Part shown: positions 53,844-64,000 of the stretch, in pieces | Position numbering within the stretch: the first letter of the stretch is position 1 | Layout of the letters: each line of letters starts with the position of its first letter | Source of the DNA: Arachis hypogaea | Taxonomy: Eukaryota > Streptophyta > Magnoliopsida > Fabales > Fabaceae | Direction of reading: 5' to 3' | Length of the DNA stretch: 64,000 bases | NCBI RefSeq assembly: GCF_003086295.3 | Contig: NC_092051.1 | Coordinates: forward strand, 80,980,445 to 81,044,444 | Notes under the pieces: model-generated | Databases searched by the model: none | Told to the model about the DNA's origin: nothing | What the model saw: only the letters and a program-made list of their open reading frames with translations | Translations under genes and position numbers: made by a program

Positions 53844-56087
53844 TTATGGCCTCCCAACACCAAACTTAGAGTTTGACTGTGGGGGCTTTGGTTGACTCTG
53901 CAGTGAGAGAAGCTTTTCTTGCTTTCTCTCGATGGTTACAGAAGGAGATCCTTGACTTTTAAACACAAGGTTGTCCTCATTCAGTTGAAGGATCAATTCT
54001 CCACTGTCCATATCAATCACAGCTCTTGCTGTGGCTAGGAAGGGTCTTCTAAGGATGATGGATTCATCCTCATCCTTCCTAGTGTCTAGGATTATGAAAT
54101 CAGTAGGGATGTAAAGGCCTTCAACCTTTAGTAGCACGTCCTCTACTTATCCATAAGCCTATTTTCTTGAGTTGTCTGCCATCTCTAATTAGATTATGTC
54201 AGCTTGCACTTCAAAGATTCCCAGTTTCTCCATTACAGAGAGTGGCATGAGGTTTATCCCTGACCCAAGGTCACATAGAGCCTTCTCAAAGGTTATGGTG
54301 CCTATGGTACAAGGTATTAAGAACTTTCTAGGATCCTGTTTCTTCTGAGGCAATGTCAGTTGATCCAAATCACTCAGTTCATTGATGAGCAAGGGAGGTT
54401 CATCTTCCCAAGTCTCATTACCAAATAATTTGGCATTCAGCTTCATGATTGCACCAAAGTACTTGGCAACTTGCTCTTTAGTGACATCTTCATTATCTTC
54501 AGAAGAAGAATACTCTTCAGAGCTCATGAATGGCATAAGGAGGTTCAATGGAATCTCTATGGTCTCTAGATGAGCCTCAAATTCCTTTGGTTCCTCAGAG
54601 GGAAACTCCTTGTTGATCACTGGACATCCCAGGAGGTCTTCCTCACAGGGATTCACGTCCTCTCCCTCCCTTGTAGGTTCGGCCATGATGGTTAAATCAA
54701 TGGCCTTGCACTCTCTTTTTGGATTCTCTTCTGTATTGCTTGGGAGAGTACTAGGAGAAGTTTCAGTGACTCTTTTACTCAGCTGGCCCACTTGTGTCTC
54801 CAAATTTCTAATGGAGGACCTTGTTTCATTCATGAAACTTAAAGTGGCCTTAGATAGATCAGAGACTATATTTGCTAAGCTAGATGGATTCTGCTCAGAA
54901 TTCTCTGTCTGTTGCTGAGTGGATGATGGAAAAGGCTTGCTATTGCTAAACCTGTTTCTTCTACCATTATTAAAGCCTTGTTGAGGCTTTTGTTGATCCT
55001 TCCATGAGAAATTTGGATGATTCCTCCATGAGGGATTATAGGTGTTTCCATAGGGTTCACCCATGTAATTCACCTCTGCTATTGCAGGGTTCTCAGGATC
55101 ATAAGCTTCTTCTTCAGAAGATGCCTCTTTAGTACTGTTGGATGATTCCTTCAATCCATTCAGACTCTGAGAGATCATATTGACTTGCTGAGTCAATATT
55201 TTATTCTGAGCCAATATGGCATTCAGAGTATCAATTTTGAGAACTCCCTTCCTCATAGGCGTCCCATTATTCACAAGATTCCTTTCAGAAGTGTACATGA
55301 ACTGGTTATTTACAACCATGTCAATGAGCTCTTGAGCTTTTGTAGGCGTTTTCTTTAGGTGAATGGATCCACCTGCAGAATGGTCCAATGACATTTTAGA
55401 TAATTCAGACAGACCATCATAGAATATATCCAGGATGGTCCATTCTGAAAGCATGTCAGAAGGACACTTTTTGGTCAGTTCCTTGTATCTTTCCCAAGCT
55501 TCATAGAGGGATTCACCTTCTTTCTGTTTGAAGGTTTGAACATCCACTCTAAGCTTGCTAAGCTTTTGAGGAGGAAAGAACTTGGCTAAGAAAGCCGTGA
55601 CCAGCTTATCCCAAGAGTTCAGGCTATCCTTAGGTTGAGAATCCAACCATATTCTAGCTCTATCTCTTACAGCAAATGGGAAAAGCATGAGCCTGTAGAC
55701 CTTAGGGTCAACCCCATTGGTCTTGACAGTATCGCAGATCTCCAAGAATTCAGTTAAGAATTGAAAAGGATCTTTAGATGGAAGTCCATAAAACTTGCAG
55801 TTTTGTTGCATCAGAGAAACTAATTGAGGTTTAAGCTGAAAATTGTTTGCTCCAATGGCAGGGATTGAGATGCTTCTTCCATGTAAATTGGAATTAGGTG
55901 TAGTAAAGTCACCAAGCATCTTCCTTGCATTGTTATTATTTTCGGCCATGTCTCCTTCTTTTTCAAAAATTTATGTCAGATTTTCTCCAGAGAGTTGTGC
56001 TTTAGCTTCCCTTAGCTTCCTCTTCAGAGTCCTTTCAGGTTCAGGATCAGCCTCAACAAGAATGTTCTTATCCTTGTTCCTGCTCAT
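53844..56087 (-). pseudogene. gag-pro: E3 gag-protease, broken
   Basis: Starts MSRNKDKN (56087). The frame is interrupted near 55971, where a second ATG (55949, [11 protein letters not shown]) follows closely. It is then open for 586 codons to 54189. Gag core: [34 protein letters not shown]. Protease: [23 protein letters not shown]. Stops at 54189 and two more before 54137 split the protease, and the usual ILGRPFLAT is ILRRPFLAT. One phase throughout. Same family as E1 gag. The long 586-codon part could still yield capsid protein. Confidence 0.88.
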
Positions 56088-57607
56088 ATGACAAAGAAGG
56101 AAATAACAAAGAAAATATGGAATCCTTTATGTCACAGTATAGAGATTCCTTTATGTGAGTAGAAGAAAAGAAATTCGAACACCAGGAGGAAGAGAGGGTT
56201 CGAATTTTTAGATGAAGAGAAGTGTTAGTAAATAAATAAAATAATTAGAAGAAGATGAGAGAGGGAATGAATTTTGAAAATTAAATAAATTAAAATAGAA
56301 ATATTTTTGTTTTTAATTAAAAATTAAAGTCAAAATTCGAAAATTAAAAAAAAATTGAAATTAAATTAAGTTTAAAACAATTAATTAATTAAAAAGGAAT
56401 TTTGAAAAAGAGGAAGGTGATTTTCAAAAATTAGAGATAGAGAGTTAGTTAGGTAGTATTGAAAAAGATATGATTGAAACAAAAAGATAGGATTGGTTTG
56501 AAAAAGATTTGAAAATTAAATTTTGAAAAGATAGGAAGTTAGAAAAGAAGTTAGAAAAGATTTTGAAATTGATTTTGAAAAGGATTTGAAGAGGAAATTA
56601 AAAAGATTTGATTTTGAAAATCAAAGTTGATTACTTGACTAACAAGAAACTAAAAAGATATGATTCTAGAGTTTAAAGGTTGAATCTTTCTTACTAGGTA
56701 AGTAACAAACTAAAATTTTTTTTGAATCAATCATATTAATTGTTAGCATTAATTTCAAAAATATAAAATAAAAATAAGAAAAAGATTTTGAAAATTAATT
56801 TGAAATTTTCGAGAATATGAAAGAAAAATTGAAAAAGATTTAATTTTTGAAAAAGATTTGAAAAAGATAGAATTTTTAAATTGAAAATTTGATTTGACTC
56901 ATAAGAAACAACTAAATTTTAAAAATTTTTGAAAAAGTCAACTCAAATTTTCGAATTTGATGAGAAGAAAAAGGGAAAGATATTTTTTTTATTTTTGAAT
57001 TTTTAATGATGAAAGAGAAAAACATCAAAAAGACTCAAAACATGAAAATTACGAATCAAAACAAGAAAAATATGCAAGAACACTTTGAATGCAAAGATGA
57101 ACACGAAGAACACTTTGAATGTCAAGATGAACAATAAGAACTTATTTTTGAAAAATTTTCAAGAAAAGAAAACATGCGAGACACCAAACTTAAAAATTTT
57201 TATTCTTTAGACATTAATGTTTCAAGAATGCATATGAAAAACAAGAAAAGACACAAAAGAAGAAAATATGAAGATCAAACAAGAAGACTGGCCAAGAACG
57301 ACTTGAAGATCACGAAGAATGCAATGCATGAAATTTTCAAAAATAAATTTTTTTTAGAAAATTAAAAAGATGCAATTGACAAAAAACTTAAAAGTTGACT
57401 CTAGACTCAAGTAAGAAACACAAAAAATATTTTTGATTTTATGATTTTGTAAAATTTTTTTGTATTTTTTGAAAATTAATTGAGAAAAATGAAAAAAGAA
57501 TATTTTTTTTGTATTTTTCGAAAATAAGAAATAAAAAGCTTAAAATTAAAATAAAATTACCTAATTTGAGCAACAAGATGAACCGTCAGTTGTCCAAACT
57601 CGAACAA
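56088..57607 (-). other. E3 leader, A/T-rich
   Basis: No gene between PBS and gag. GAAAAAGAT-like repeats and a few TTTTCGAAA-type palindromes (near 56337, 56818, 57517) parallel E1's leader. Confidence 0.55.
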
Positions 57608-57625
57608 TCCCCGGCAACGGCGCCA
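57608..57625 (-). promoter_or_regulatory. Primer-binding site, tRNA-Asp, E3
   Basis: Plus strand TCCCCGGCAACGGCGCCA, six bases from the 5' LTR. Confidence 0.94.
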
Positions 57626-57631
57626 AAAACT

Positions 57632-59292
57632 TGGTGCACGAAATTGTGATCATCAATGGCACCAACAACTTGGTACGCACAATTGTAATCTCAACTCTTT
57701 ATCAAAACTTCGCACAACTAACCAGCAAGTGCACTGGGTCGTCCAAGTAATAAACCTTACGTGAGTAAGGGTCGATCCCACGGAGATTGTCGGCCTGAAG
57801 CAAGCTATGGTCACCCTTGTAAATCTCAGTCAGACGGATTCAAATGGTTATGGTGAATTGATAATAAAAACATAAATAAAATATAAATTGGGATAGAGAT
57901 ACTTATGTAATTCATTGGTGAGAATTTCAGATAAGCGTATAGAGATGCTTTCGTTCCTCCTGAACCTCTGCTTTCTTGATGTCTTCATCCAATCATTCCT
58001 ACTCCCTTCCATGGCAAGCTTTATGTAGGGCATCACCGTTGTCAAGGGCTATATCCCATCCTCTCTGTGAAAATGGTCTAATGCGCTGTCACTGCATGGC
58101 TAATCATCTGTCGGTTCTCGATCATACTAGAATAGGATTTACTATCATTTTGCGTCTGTCACTACGCCCAGCACTCACGAGTTTGAAGCTCGTCACAGCC
58201 ATCCCTTCCCAGATCCTACTCGGAATACAACAGACAAGGTTTAGACTTTCCAGATCTCAGGAATGGCCGTCCATGGGGTCTAACTTATACCACGAAGATT
58301 CTAATATCTCGGACTCGGTCCTCTGTATTAGATATCTAAGAGATACTCATTCTAGCTTGTTTGCATGTAGAATGGAAGTGTTTGTCAGGCACGCATTCAC
58401 AGGTGAGAATGATGATGAGCGTCACATAATCATCATATTCATCATGTTCTTGGGTGCGAATGGATATCTTAGAATAGGAATAAGCTTGAATTGAATAGAA
58501 AAACAGTAGTACTTTGTATTAATTCATGAGGAACAACAGAGCTTCACACCTTAATCTATGGTGTGTAGAAACTCTACCGTTGAAAATACATAAGTGATGA
58601 AGGTCCAGGAATGGCCGAGATGCCAGCCCCCAAACGTGATCTAAAGATGAAACTAAAGATGTAAATACAATAGGAAAAAGTCCTATTTATGCTAAACTAG
58701 TTACTAGGGTTTACAGAAATGAGTAAATAATGCAGAACTCCACTTCCGGGGCCCACTTGGTGTGTGCTTGGGCTGAGCATTGAGCTTTACACGTGTAGAG
58801 GCTTCTCTTGGAGTTGAACGCCAGTTTGTAACCTGTTTCTGGCGTTTAACTCCACTTAGCAACTTGTTTCTGGCGTTTAACTCCAGAATGTAGCATGGAA
58901 CTGGCGTTCAATGCCAGTTTGCATCATCTAAAATCGGGCAAAGTATGAACTATTATATATTTCTGGAAAGCCCTGGATGTCTACTTTCCAAAGAAATTGA
59001 GAGCGCGCCATTTGGAGTTCTGTAGCTTCAGAAAATTCACTTTGAGTGCAGGGAGGTCAGAATCCAACAGCATCTGCAGTCCTTCTTCAACCTCTGAATC
59101 TGATTTTTGCTCAGGTCCCTCAATTTCATCCAGAAAATATCTGAAATCACAGAAAAACACACAAACTCATAGTAAAGTCTAGAAATGTGAATTTTAATTA
59201 AAAACTAATAAAAATATACTAAAAACTAACTAAATCATACTAAAAACTATGTAAAAACAATGCCAAAAAGCGTATAAATTATCCGCATATCA
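57632..59292 (-). repeat. E3 5' LTR (1661 bp)
   Basis: Same length as the 3' LTR. Palindrome cluster about 58813-58922. TATA-like box at plus 58684-58690. Half PBS CAATGGCACCA at 57654-57664. Its inner end reads CCGCATATCA in place of CCGCTCATCA. Confidence 0.93.
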
Positions 59293-59400
59293 AACGCCCA
59301 GAAAGGTATCATAACTGGTGTTAAATTCCCAATAGATGCTTCTTTTGGGCGTTTAATGCCCAATTGTACCTCTTACTGGCATTTTCTTGCCAGTGAGCTC
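59293..59400. repeat. Continuation of E2 palindrome array
   Basis: AACGCCCAG at the E3 border, then GGGCGTTT-A-ATGCCC-type and CTGGCATTTTCTTGCCAG-type sites, more decayed than the first part. Confidence 0.65.
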
Positions 59401-59558
59401 CTTTTCCCTGTTTTGTGCTCTGAATCCTTCTGTAACCCTGTGAACTTATGCAATTGATTCTTTACCTTGAAGATTATTAATATTGAACTTGGATAATTTA
59501 AAAATAAATAAAATGAAGAATAGAATAAAATAAAATAACAGAAAAAGTTTTGCTAATG

Positions 59559-59576
59559 GCTGGGTTGCCTCCCAGC
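59559..59576 (-). promoter_or_regulatory. Conserved post-ORF1 hairpin, E2
   Basis: Minus strand GCTGGG-AGGCAA-CCCAGC, 42 bases after the integrase stop and preceded by TAAAGAAGCGCTT. Confidence 0.75.
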
Positions 59577-59617
59577 AAGCGCTTCTTTATTGTCTTTAGC
59601 TGGACCTTGCTGAGCTT

Positions 59618-59730
59618 TTAATCTAGCTTCAGCTTTGAGCATTCTTGCTCAATATTGCCTTCAAGATAATGCTTGATTCGCTGTCCATTGACAATGAACT
59701 TCTTATTAGAATCAGTGTCTTTAAGGTCCA
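59618..59730 (-). pseudogene. pol: E2 integrase C-terminal end
   Basis: Minus strand: DLKDTDSNKKFIVNGQRIKHY, with a short tail, then TAA at 59618-59620. The NGQR(I/L)KHY motif is the usual end of Ty3/gypsy integrases of this type. The rest is cut off by E4. This identifies the frame ahead of the conserved hairpin as pol. Confidence 0.75.
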
Positions 59731-61263
59731 TGGTGCACGAAATCACAATCACACTTTTGTAATTCCACACAACTAACCAGCAAGTGCACTGGGTCGTCCA
59801 AGTAATACCGTACGTGAGTAACGGTCGATCCCACGGAGATTGTCAGCTTAAAGCAAGCTATGGTTATCTTTTAACTCTTAGTCAGGATATCAATAATTCT
59901 CAGATTTAATTGTAAAAAGTAAAAGAACATGAAATAAATACTTGTTATGTAGTAATGAAGAACAGGTTAAGGCTTTGGAGATGCTTTGTCTTCTGAATCT
60001 CTGCTTTCCTACTATCTTCTTCTTCATGCACGCAAGGCTCCTTCCATGGCAAGCTTTACGTTGGGCATCACTGTTGTCAATGGCTACTTCCCGTCCTCTC
60101 AGTGAAAATGTTCCAAATGCGCTGTCACCGCACGGCTAATCATCTGTCGGTTCTCGATCATGTCGGAATAGGATCCATTGATCCTTTTGCATCTGTCACT
60201 ACGCCCAACACTCGCGAGTTTGAAGCTCGTCACAGTCATCCCTTCCCAGATCCTACTCAGAATACCACAGACAAGGTTTAGACGTTCCGGATCTCAGGAA
60301 TGGCCGCCAATAATTCTAGCTTATACCACGAAGACTCTGATCTGAATCATGAGGCTAAGAGATATGAATTCAATCTAAGGTAGAATGGAGGTGGTTGTCA
60401 GGCATGCGTTCATAGGTGAGAATGATGATGAGTGTCATGGATCATCACATTCATCAGGTTGAAGTGCGAATGAATATCTTAGAATAGAAGCAAGCGTGAT
60501 AGAATGGAAAACAGTAGTAATTGCATTAATTCATGAAGAACAGCGGAGCTCCTCACCCCCAACAACGGAGTTTAGAGACTCATGCCGTAGAGAATACAAT
60601 ATGAAATGTGTAAAGTGTCATGAGGTACAAAATGAATCACTAAAAGTAGTTTTTATAGTAAACTAGTGACCTAGGGTTACAGAAAATGAGTAAGCTAGGG
60701 TGGTTAGTGTAAAAATCCACTTCCGAGGCCCACTTGGTGTGTGCTTGGGCTGAGCATTGAAGCTTTCATGTGTTGAGACTTTTATTGGAGTTAAACGCCA
60801 GATTTTGTACCATTTTGGGCATTTAAGTCCAGTTTTTATGCCAGTTCTGGTTAAACACCAGAATTCTTGAGCTGACTTGGAACGCCTATTTGGGCCATCA
60901 AATATCGAGCAAAGTATAAACTATTATATATTTCTGGAAAGCCCAGGATGTCTACTTTCCAACGCAATTAAGAGCACATCAATTGGGCTTCTGTATCTCC
61001 AGAAAATCCATTTTGAGTACAGGGAGGTCAGAATCCAACAGCATCTGCACTCCTTTTTCAGCCTCTGAATCAGATTTTTGCTCACGTCCCTCAATTTCAG
61101 CCAGAAAATTCCTGAAATCACAGAAAAACACAAAAACTCATGGTAAAGTCCAGAAAAGTGAATTTTAAATAAAAAATAATAAAAATATAATAAAAACTAA
61201 TTAAAATATACTAAAAACATACTAAAAATAATGCCAAAAAGCGTATAAATTATCCGCTCATCA
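59731..61263 (-). repeat. E4 3' LTR (1533 bp)
   Basis: Plus strand TGGTGCACGAAATCAC to CCGCTCATCA. Closest to E2's LTR, without a ghost PBS. Palindromes near 60788-60880 are decayed. Confidence 0.88.
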
Positions 61264-61301
61264 CAACACCAAACTTAAATTGTTGCTTGTCTCCAAGCAA
61301 C
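61264..61301 (-). promoter_or_regulatory. Polypurine tract and hairpin, E4
   Basis: Minus strand GTTGCTTG-GAGA-CAAGCAAC (61282-61301), then TTTAAGTTTGGTGTTG (61264-61279). The loop differs from E1 by one base; the stem is intact. Confidence 0.8.
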
Positions 61302-62432
61302 TGAAAATCATATAGGATAAAAAGAATAGAATATACAATGAATTCCAAAAACATCTATGAAGATCAGTATTAATTATATGAGCGGGGCTTTTAGCTTTTT
61401 GCTTCTGAACAGTTTTGGCATCCCCCTTTATCCTTTGAAGTTCAGAATGATTGGCTTCTATAGGAACTCAGAATCTAGATAGTGTTATTGATTCTCCTAG
61501 TTAAGTATGTTGATTCTTGAACACAGCTACTTTATAAGTCTTGGCCCTGACCCAAAGCATTTTGTTTTCCAGTATTACCACTGGATACATAAATGCCACA
61601 AACACATAACTGGGTGAACCTTTTCAGATTGTGACTCAGCTTTGCTAGAGTCCCCAATTAGAGGTGTCCAAAGCTCTTAAGCACACTCTTTTTGCTTTTG
61701 GACCACGACTTTAACCGCTCAGTCTCAAGTCTTCACTTGACACCTTCACGCCACAAGTACATGGTTAGGGACAGCTGGGTTTAGCCGCTTAGGCCAGGAT
61801 TTTATTCCTGTGGGCCCTCCTATCCACTGATGCTCAAAGCCTTGGATCCTTTTTATTACCCTTGCCTTTTGGTTTAAAGGACTATTGGCTTTTTCTGCTT
61901 GCTTTTTTTTTTTTGCATATCATCCTCTCTTTTTTTTTATTCACTGTTTTTTCTTGCTTCAAGAATCAATTTTATGATTTTTCAGATTATCAATAACATT
62001 TCTCCTTTTCCATCATTCTTTTAAGAGCCAATAATTTTAACATTCATAAACATCAAATTCAAACATATGCACTGTTCAAGCATTCATTCAGAAAACAAGA
62101 GTATTGCCACCACATCAAAATAATTAAATTGTTTTAAAATTTGAAATTCATGTACTTCTTTTTCTTTTTTTCAATTAAAAACACTTTTTATTCAAGAAGG
62201 TGATGGATTCATGGGACATTCATAGCTTTAAGACATAAACTTTAAATTTTATTAATCATGGAATGACAATAAGACTCAAAATAAATATAGGAGCAAACCA
62301 ATAACAATAGAAGGCAGAAAATAAAAAAAAATAGAAAGATAAATGACTCTTAAAATAGACTCTTAATAATAAAGGTTATCACAGAGTTAGGACTCAACAA
62401 CCTTGATTTTGAGAAATGGATGCTCCCTCAAT
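61302..62432 (-). other. E4 3' non-coding region
   Basis: No gene seen; homologous to 34140-35160. Confidence 0.55.
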
Positions 62433-63524
62433 CTATGGGGTGCTTGGTCCATCAAGGGAGAGCTTCTGGCGCTTCAGCTCCTTTAGCTCACGCCCCTGCT
62501 TCTCCTGTTCCTTCAGCAGTTTGCAGAGCATGCAGTTTTGATTCTGTTGTTCTTCCTTAAGTTGTTCCATAGCTTCTTGCAGCTTGGTAACAGATGCTTC
62601 TAGGCGGGTCCAGTAGTCAATTTCAGGAATTTTTGGGAGGAACTCCTGCGCCCTCCTTTTTATGGAGTTGTCTTGAACTTGTCCTTCCATTGACTTTTTG
62701 GTGATTGGATGTTCGATTGGGATGAATTCATCTACTCCCATCCTTACCCCAGCATCTTTACATAGCAGAGAAATTAAGCTTGGGTAGGCCAGTTTGGCTT
62801 CAGTAGAGTTCTTGTTTGCAATTGTGTAAATCTCACAAGAAATCAGATGATGAATCTCCATTTCTTTTCCAAGCATAATATAATGAATCATCATTGCTCT
62901 TTTGACAGTGACCTCAGAGCGGTTGCTAGTGGGTAATATAGAACGCCCAATGAAGTCCAACCAGCCTCTTACAACTGGTTTGAGATCTCCCCTCTTGAGT
63001 TGGTTTGGGACACCTTTTGAATTGGTTATCCACTTAGTTTCAGGGAGGCATATGTCCTCTAGAACTTGATCCAACCCCTTATCTACTCTCACCATTCTCC
63101 TATTAAAGGATCCTGGGTTATCTTGTAGTTGAGGCAATTTGAAGACCTCTCTTATTTTGTCCAGATGGAAGTAAATAAGCCTCCCTCTGACCATGGTTTG
63201 GAAGGTATGAAAGGCAGTTCCAGTTATTCTCTGCTTATCTGTTAGCCACAAATTTGAGTAGAATTCCTGAACCATGTTTCTTCCAACCTTTGTTTCAGGA
63301 TTAGCTAGAATTTCCCATCCTCTATTTTAAGTTTGCTCTTGGATCTCTGGATATTCATCTTCTTTCAGATTGAATTTAACTTTCGGGATCACTGACCTCA
63401 GACCTATTATTTTGTGGTAATGGTCTGCATGTTCTTTGGTTAGGAACCTCTCTTGATTCCAAAGACTATTCGGAGTATTCTCTTTCTTGCCTCTTGATTT
63501 GGTTTGTTTTCCCTTAGGTGCCAT
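62433..63524 (-). pseudogene. E4 ORF2, putative plant transposon protein, one nonsense stop
   Basis: Starts MAPKGKQTKSRGKKE (63524). One TAA at about 63327-63329, then open in the same phase for 280 codons to 62433. The core RGDLKPVVRGWLDFIGRSIL, PTSNRSEV and EMEIHHLISCE and the coiled coil ASVTKLQEAMEQLKEEQQNQ are intact. The C-terminus ends KLSLDGPSTP. It is the best-preserved E-family ORF2 here, and E2's copy matches it closely. Function unknown. Confidence 0.82.
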
Positions 63525-63587
63525 GATCTTGATGAGTCTTAGCTCAGTGATCATGGAAAAACACACCAAACTTAGAGGTTTGCTTGC

Positions 63588-64000
63588 TGATGAGCGGATA
63601 ATTTATACGCTTTTTGTCATTGTTTTTAGTAAGTTTTTAGTAGGATCTAGTTACTTTTAGGGATGTTTTTATTAGTTTTTATGTTAAATTCACATTTCTG
63701 GACTTTACTATGAGTTTGTGTTTTTTTGTGATTTCAGGTATTTTCTGGCTGAAATTGAGGGACTTGAGCAAAAATCAGATTCAGAGATAGAAGAAGGACT
63801 GCTGATGCTGTTGGATTCTGACCTCCCTACACTCAAAGTGGATTTTATGGAGCTACAGAACTCAAAAGGGCACGCTTTCAATTGCGTTGGAAAGAAGACA
63901 TCCAGGGCTTTCCAGCAATATATAATCGTCCATACTTTGGCCGAGTTTAGATGATGCAAAAGGGAGTTGAACGCCAATTCTACGTTGCAGTCTGGAGTTA
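63588..64000 (+). repeat. E-family LTR start in plus orientation (E5)
   Basis: TGATGAGCGGATAATTTATA matches the reverse complement of the other E LTR ends and continues to the window edge, reaching the first palindrome sites. It inserts in E4's pre-ORF2 hairpin, right after TTTGCTTGC. Confidence 0.85.

Larger units (their letters stand above)
49859..59292 (-). mobile_element. Element E3, complete non-autonomous LTR retrotransposon
   Basis: Two 1661-bp LTRs (49859-51519 and 57632-59292), PBS (57608-57625) and PPT. Flanks are AACAC (49854-49858) and AACGC (59293-59297), a 5-base duplication with one G-to-A change at a CpG. It has gag-protease and a shortened ORF2 but no reverse transcriptase or integrase. 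It lies inside E2. Confidence 0.94.
45314..59730 (-). mobile_element. Element E2, interrupted by E3 and truncated by E4
   Basis: 3' LTR (45314-46856), PPT, ORF2, palindrome array, E3 insertion (49859-59292), array continuation, post-ORF1 hairpin and the last codons of integrase (to 59730), where E4 begins. It lies in F's 5' LTR. The integrase end shows that E2 came from a pol-bearing subfamily, unlike E1 and E3. Confidence 0.82.
59731..63587 (-). mobile_element. Element E4, truncated by E5
   Basis: 3' LTR (59731-61263), PPT with hairpin, 3' region, ORF2 and the start of the pre-ORF2 hairpin module, where E5 begins. Its 5' part lies beyond the window or is lost. It is inserted in E2's integrase end. 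Confidence 0.82.

Noticed and set aside
46857..61263. E4 LTR as the missing 5' LTR of E2
   Set aside because: No PBS lies left of 59731; instead the integrase end is cut there. A PPT follows the LTR on its right, so it is another element's 3' LTR.

Overview
This 64 kb window reads as plant nuclear repeat DNA. I see no intact host gene, rRNA or complete tRNA. It is built almost wholly from nested Ty3/gypsy-type LTR retrotransposons with primer-binding sites (PBS) complementary to plant tRNA-Asp. LTR style and ORF content recall peanut (Arachis) repeats, and family E may correspond to the FIDEL/Feral type. The organism and those names come from memory and were not checked.

Layout, left to right. 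(A) 1-14298 is a tandem run of one plus-strand family: a partial internal region, an LTR, a second internal region and an LTR. It sits in the 5' LTR of element B. (B) 14299-23886 plus 28279-28297 is a plus-strand non-autonomous element with gag-protease, a piece that looks like the integrase C-terminus, and an extra gene (ORF2). (C) 23887-28278 is a plus-strand element inserted in B's 3' LTR with a CTTCC duplication; it carries an antisense gene. (D) 28298-29965 is an ORF2 fragment joined to an LTR fragment of another family. (E0) 29980-31146 is a truncated plus-strand E-family LTR. (F) 31147-32351 plus 42043-45313 is a minus-strand pol-bearing relative of B, split by E1. (E1) 32352-42042 is a structurally complete minus-strand non-autonomous element with a GTAGA duplication. 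(E2) 45314-49858 plus 59293-59730 is a minus-strand element inserted in F's 5' LTR and split by E3 (49859-59292). (E4) 59731-63587 is inserted in E2's integrase end. (E5) 63588-64000 is a plus-strand LTR inserted in E4.

Common plan. Families A, B and E share one architecture: LTR, tRNA-Asp PBS, ORF1 (gag-protease, with or without pol), a conserved hairpin about 40-140 nt after the ORF1 stop, a leader with promoter-like features, ORF2 (putative plant transposon protein), a hairpin with a purine tract, and a 3' region ending in a second hairpin and the polypurine tract (PPT). Almost every ORF1 and ORF2 is broken by in-frame stops. F is the only copy here with reverse transcriptase, so A, B, E1 and E3 must have moved with proteins supplied in trans.

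Main observations. (1) Several short RNA hairpins recur across families with conserved loops and compensatory stem changes, which points to conserved cis-acting RNA elements. (2) Each family carries its own array of CpG-containing palindromes just upstream of the LTR TATA box; families A and E repeat the same array upstream of ORF2. (3) A 49-nt tRNA-Cys-like 5' half fills a deletion in E1. (4) Decayed PBS copies lie inside E1, E3 and E0 LTRs, suggesting that the LTR was extended outward.
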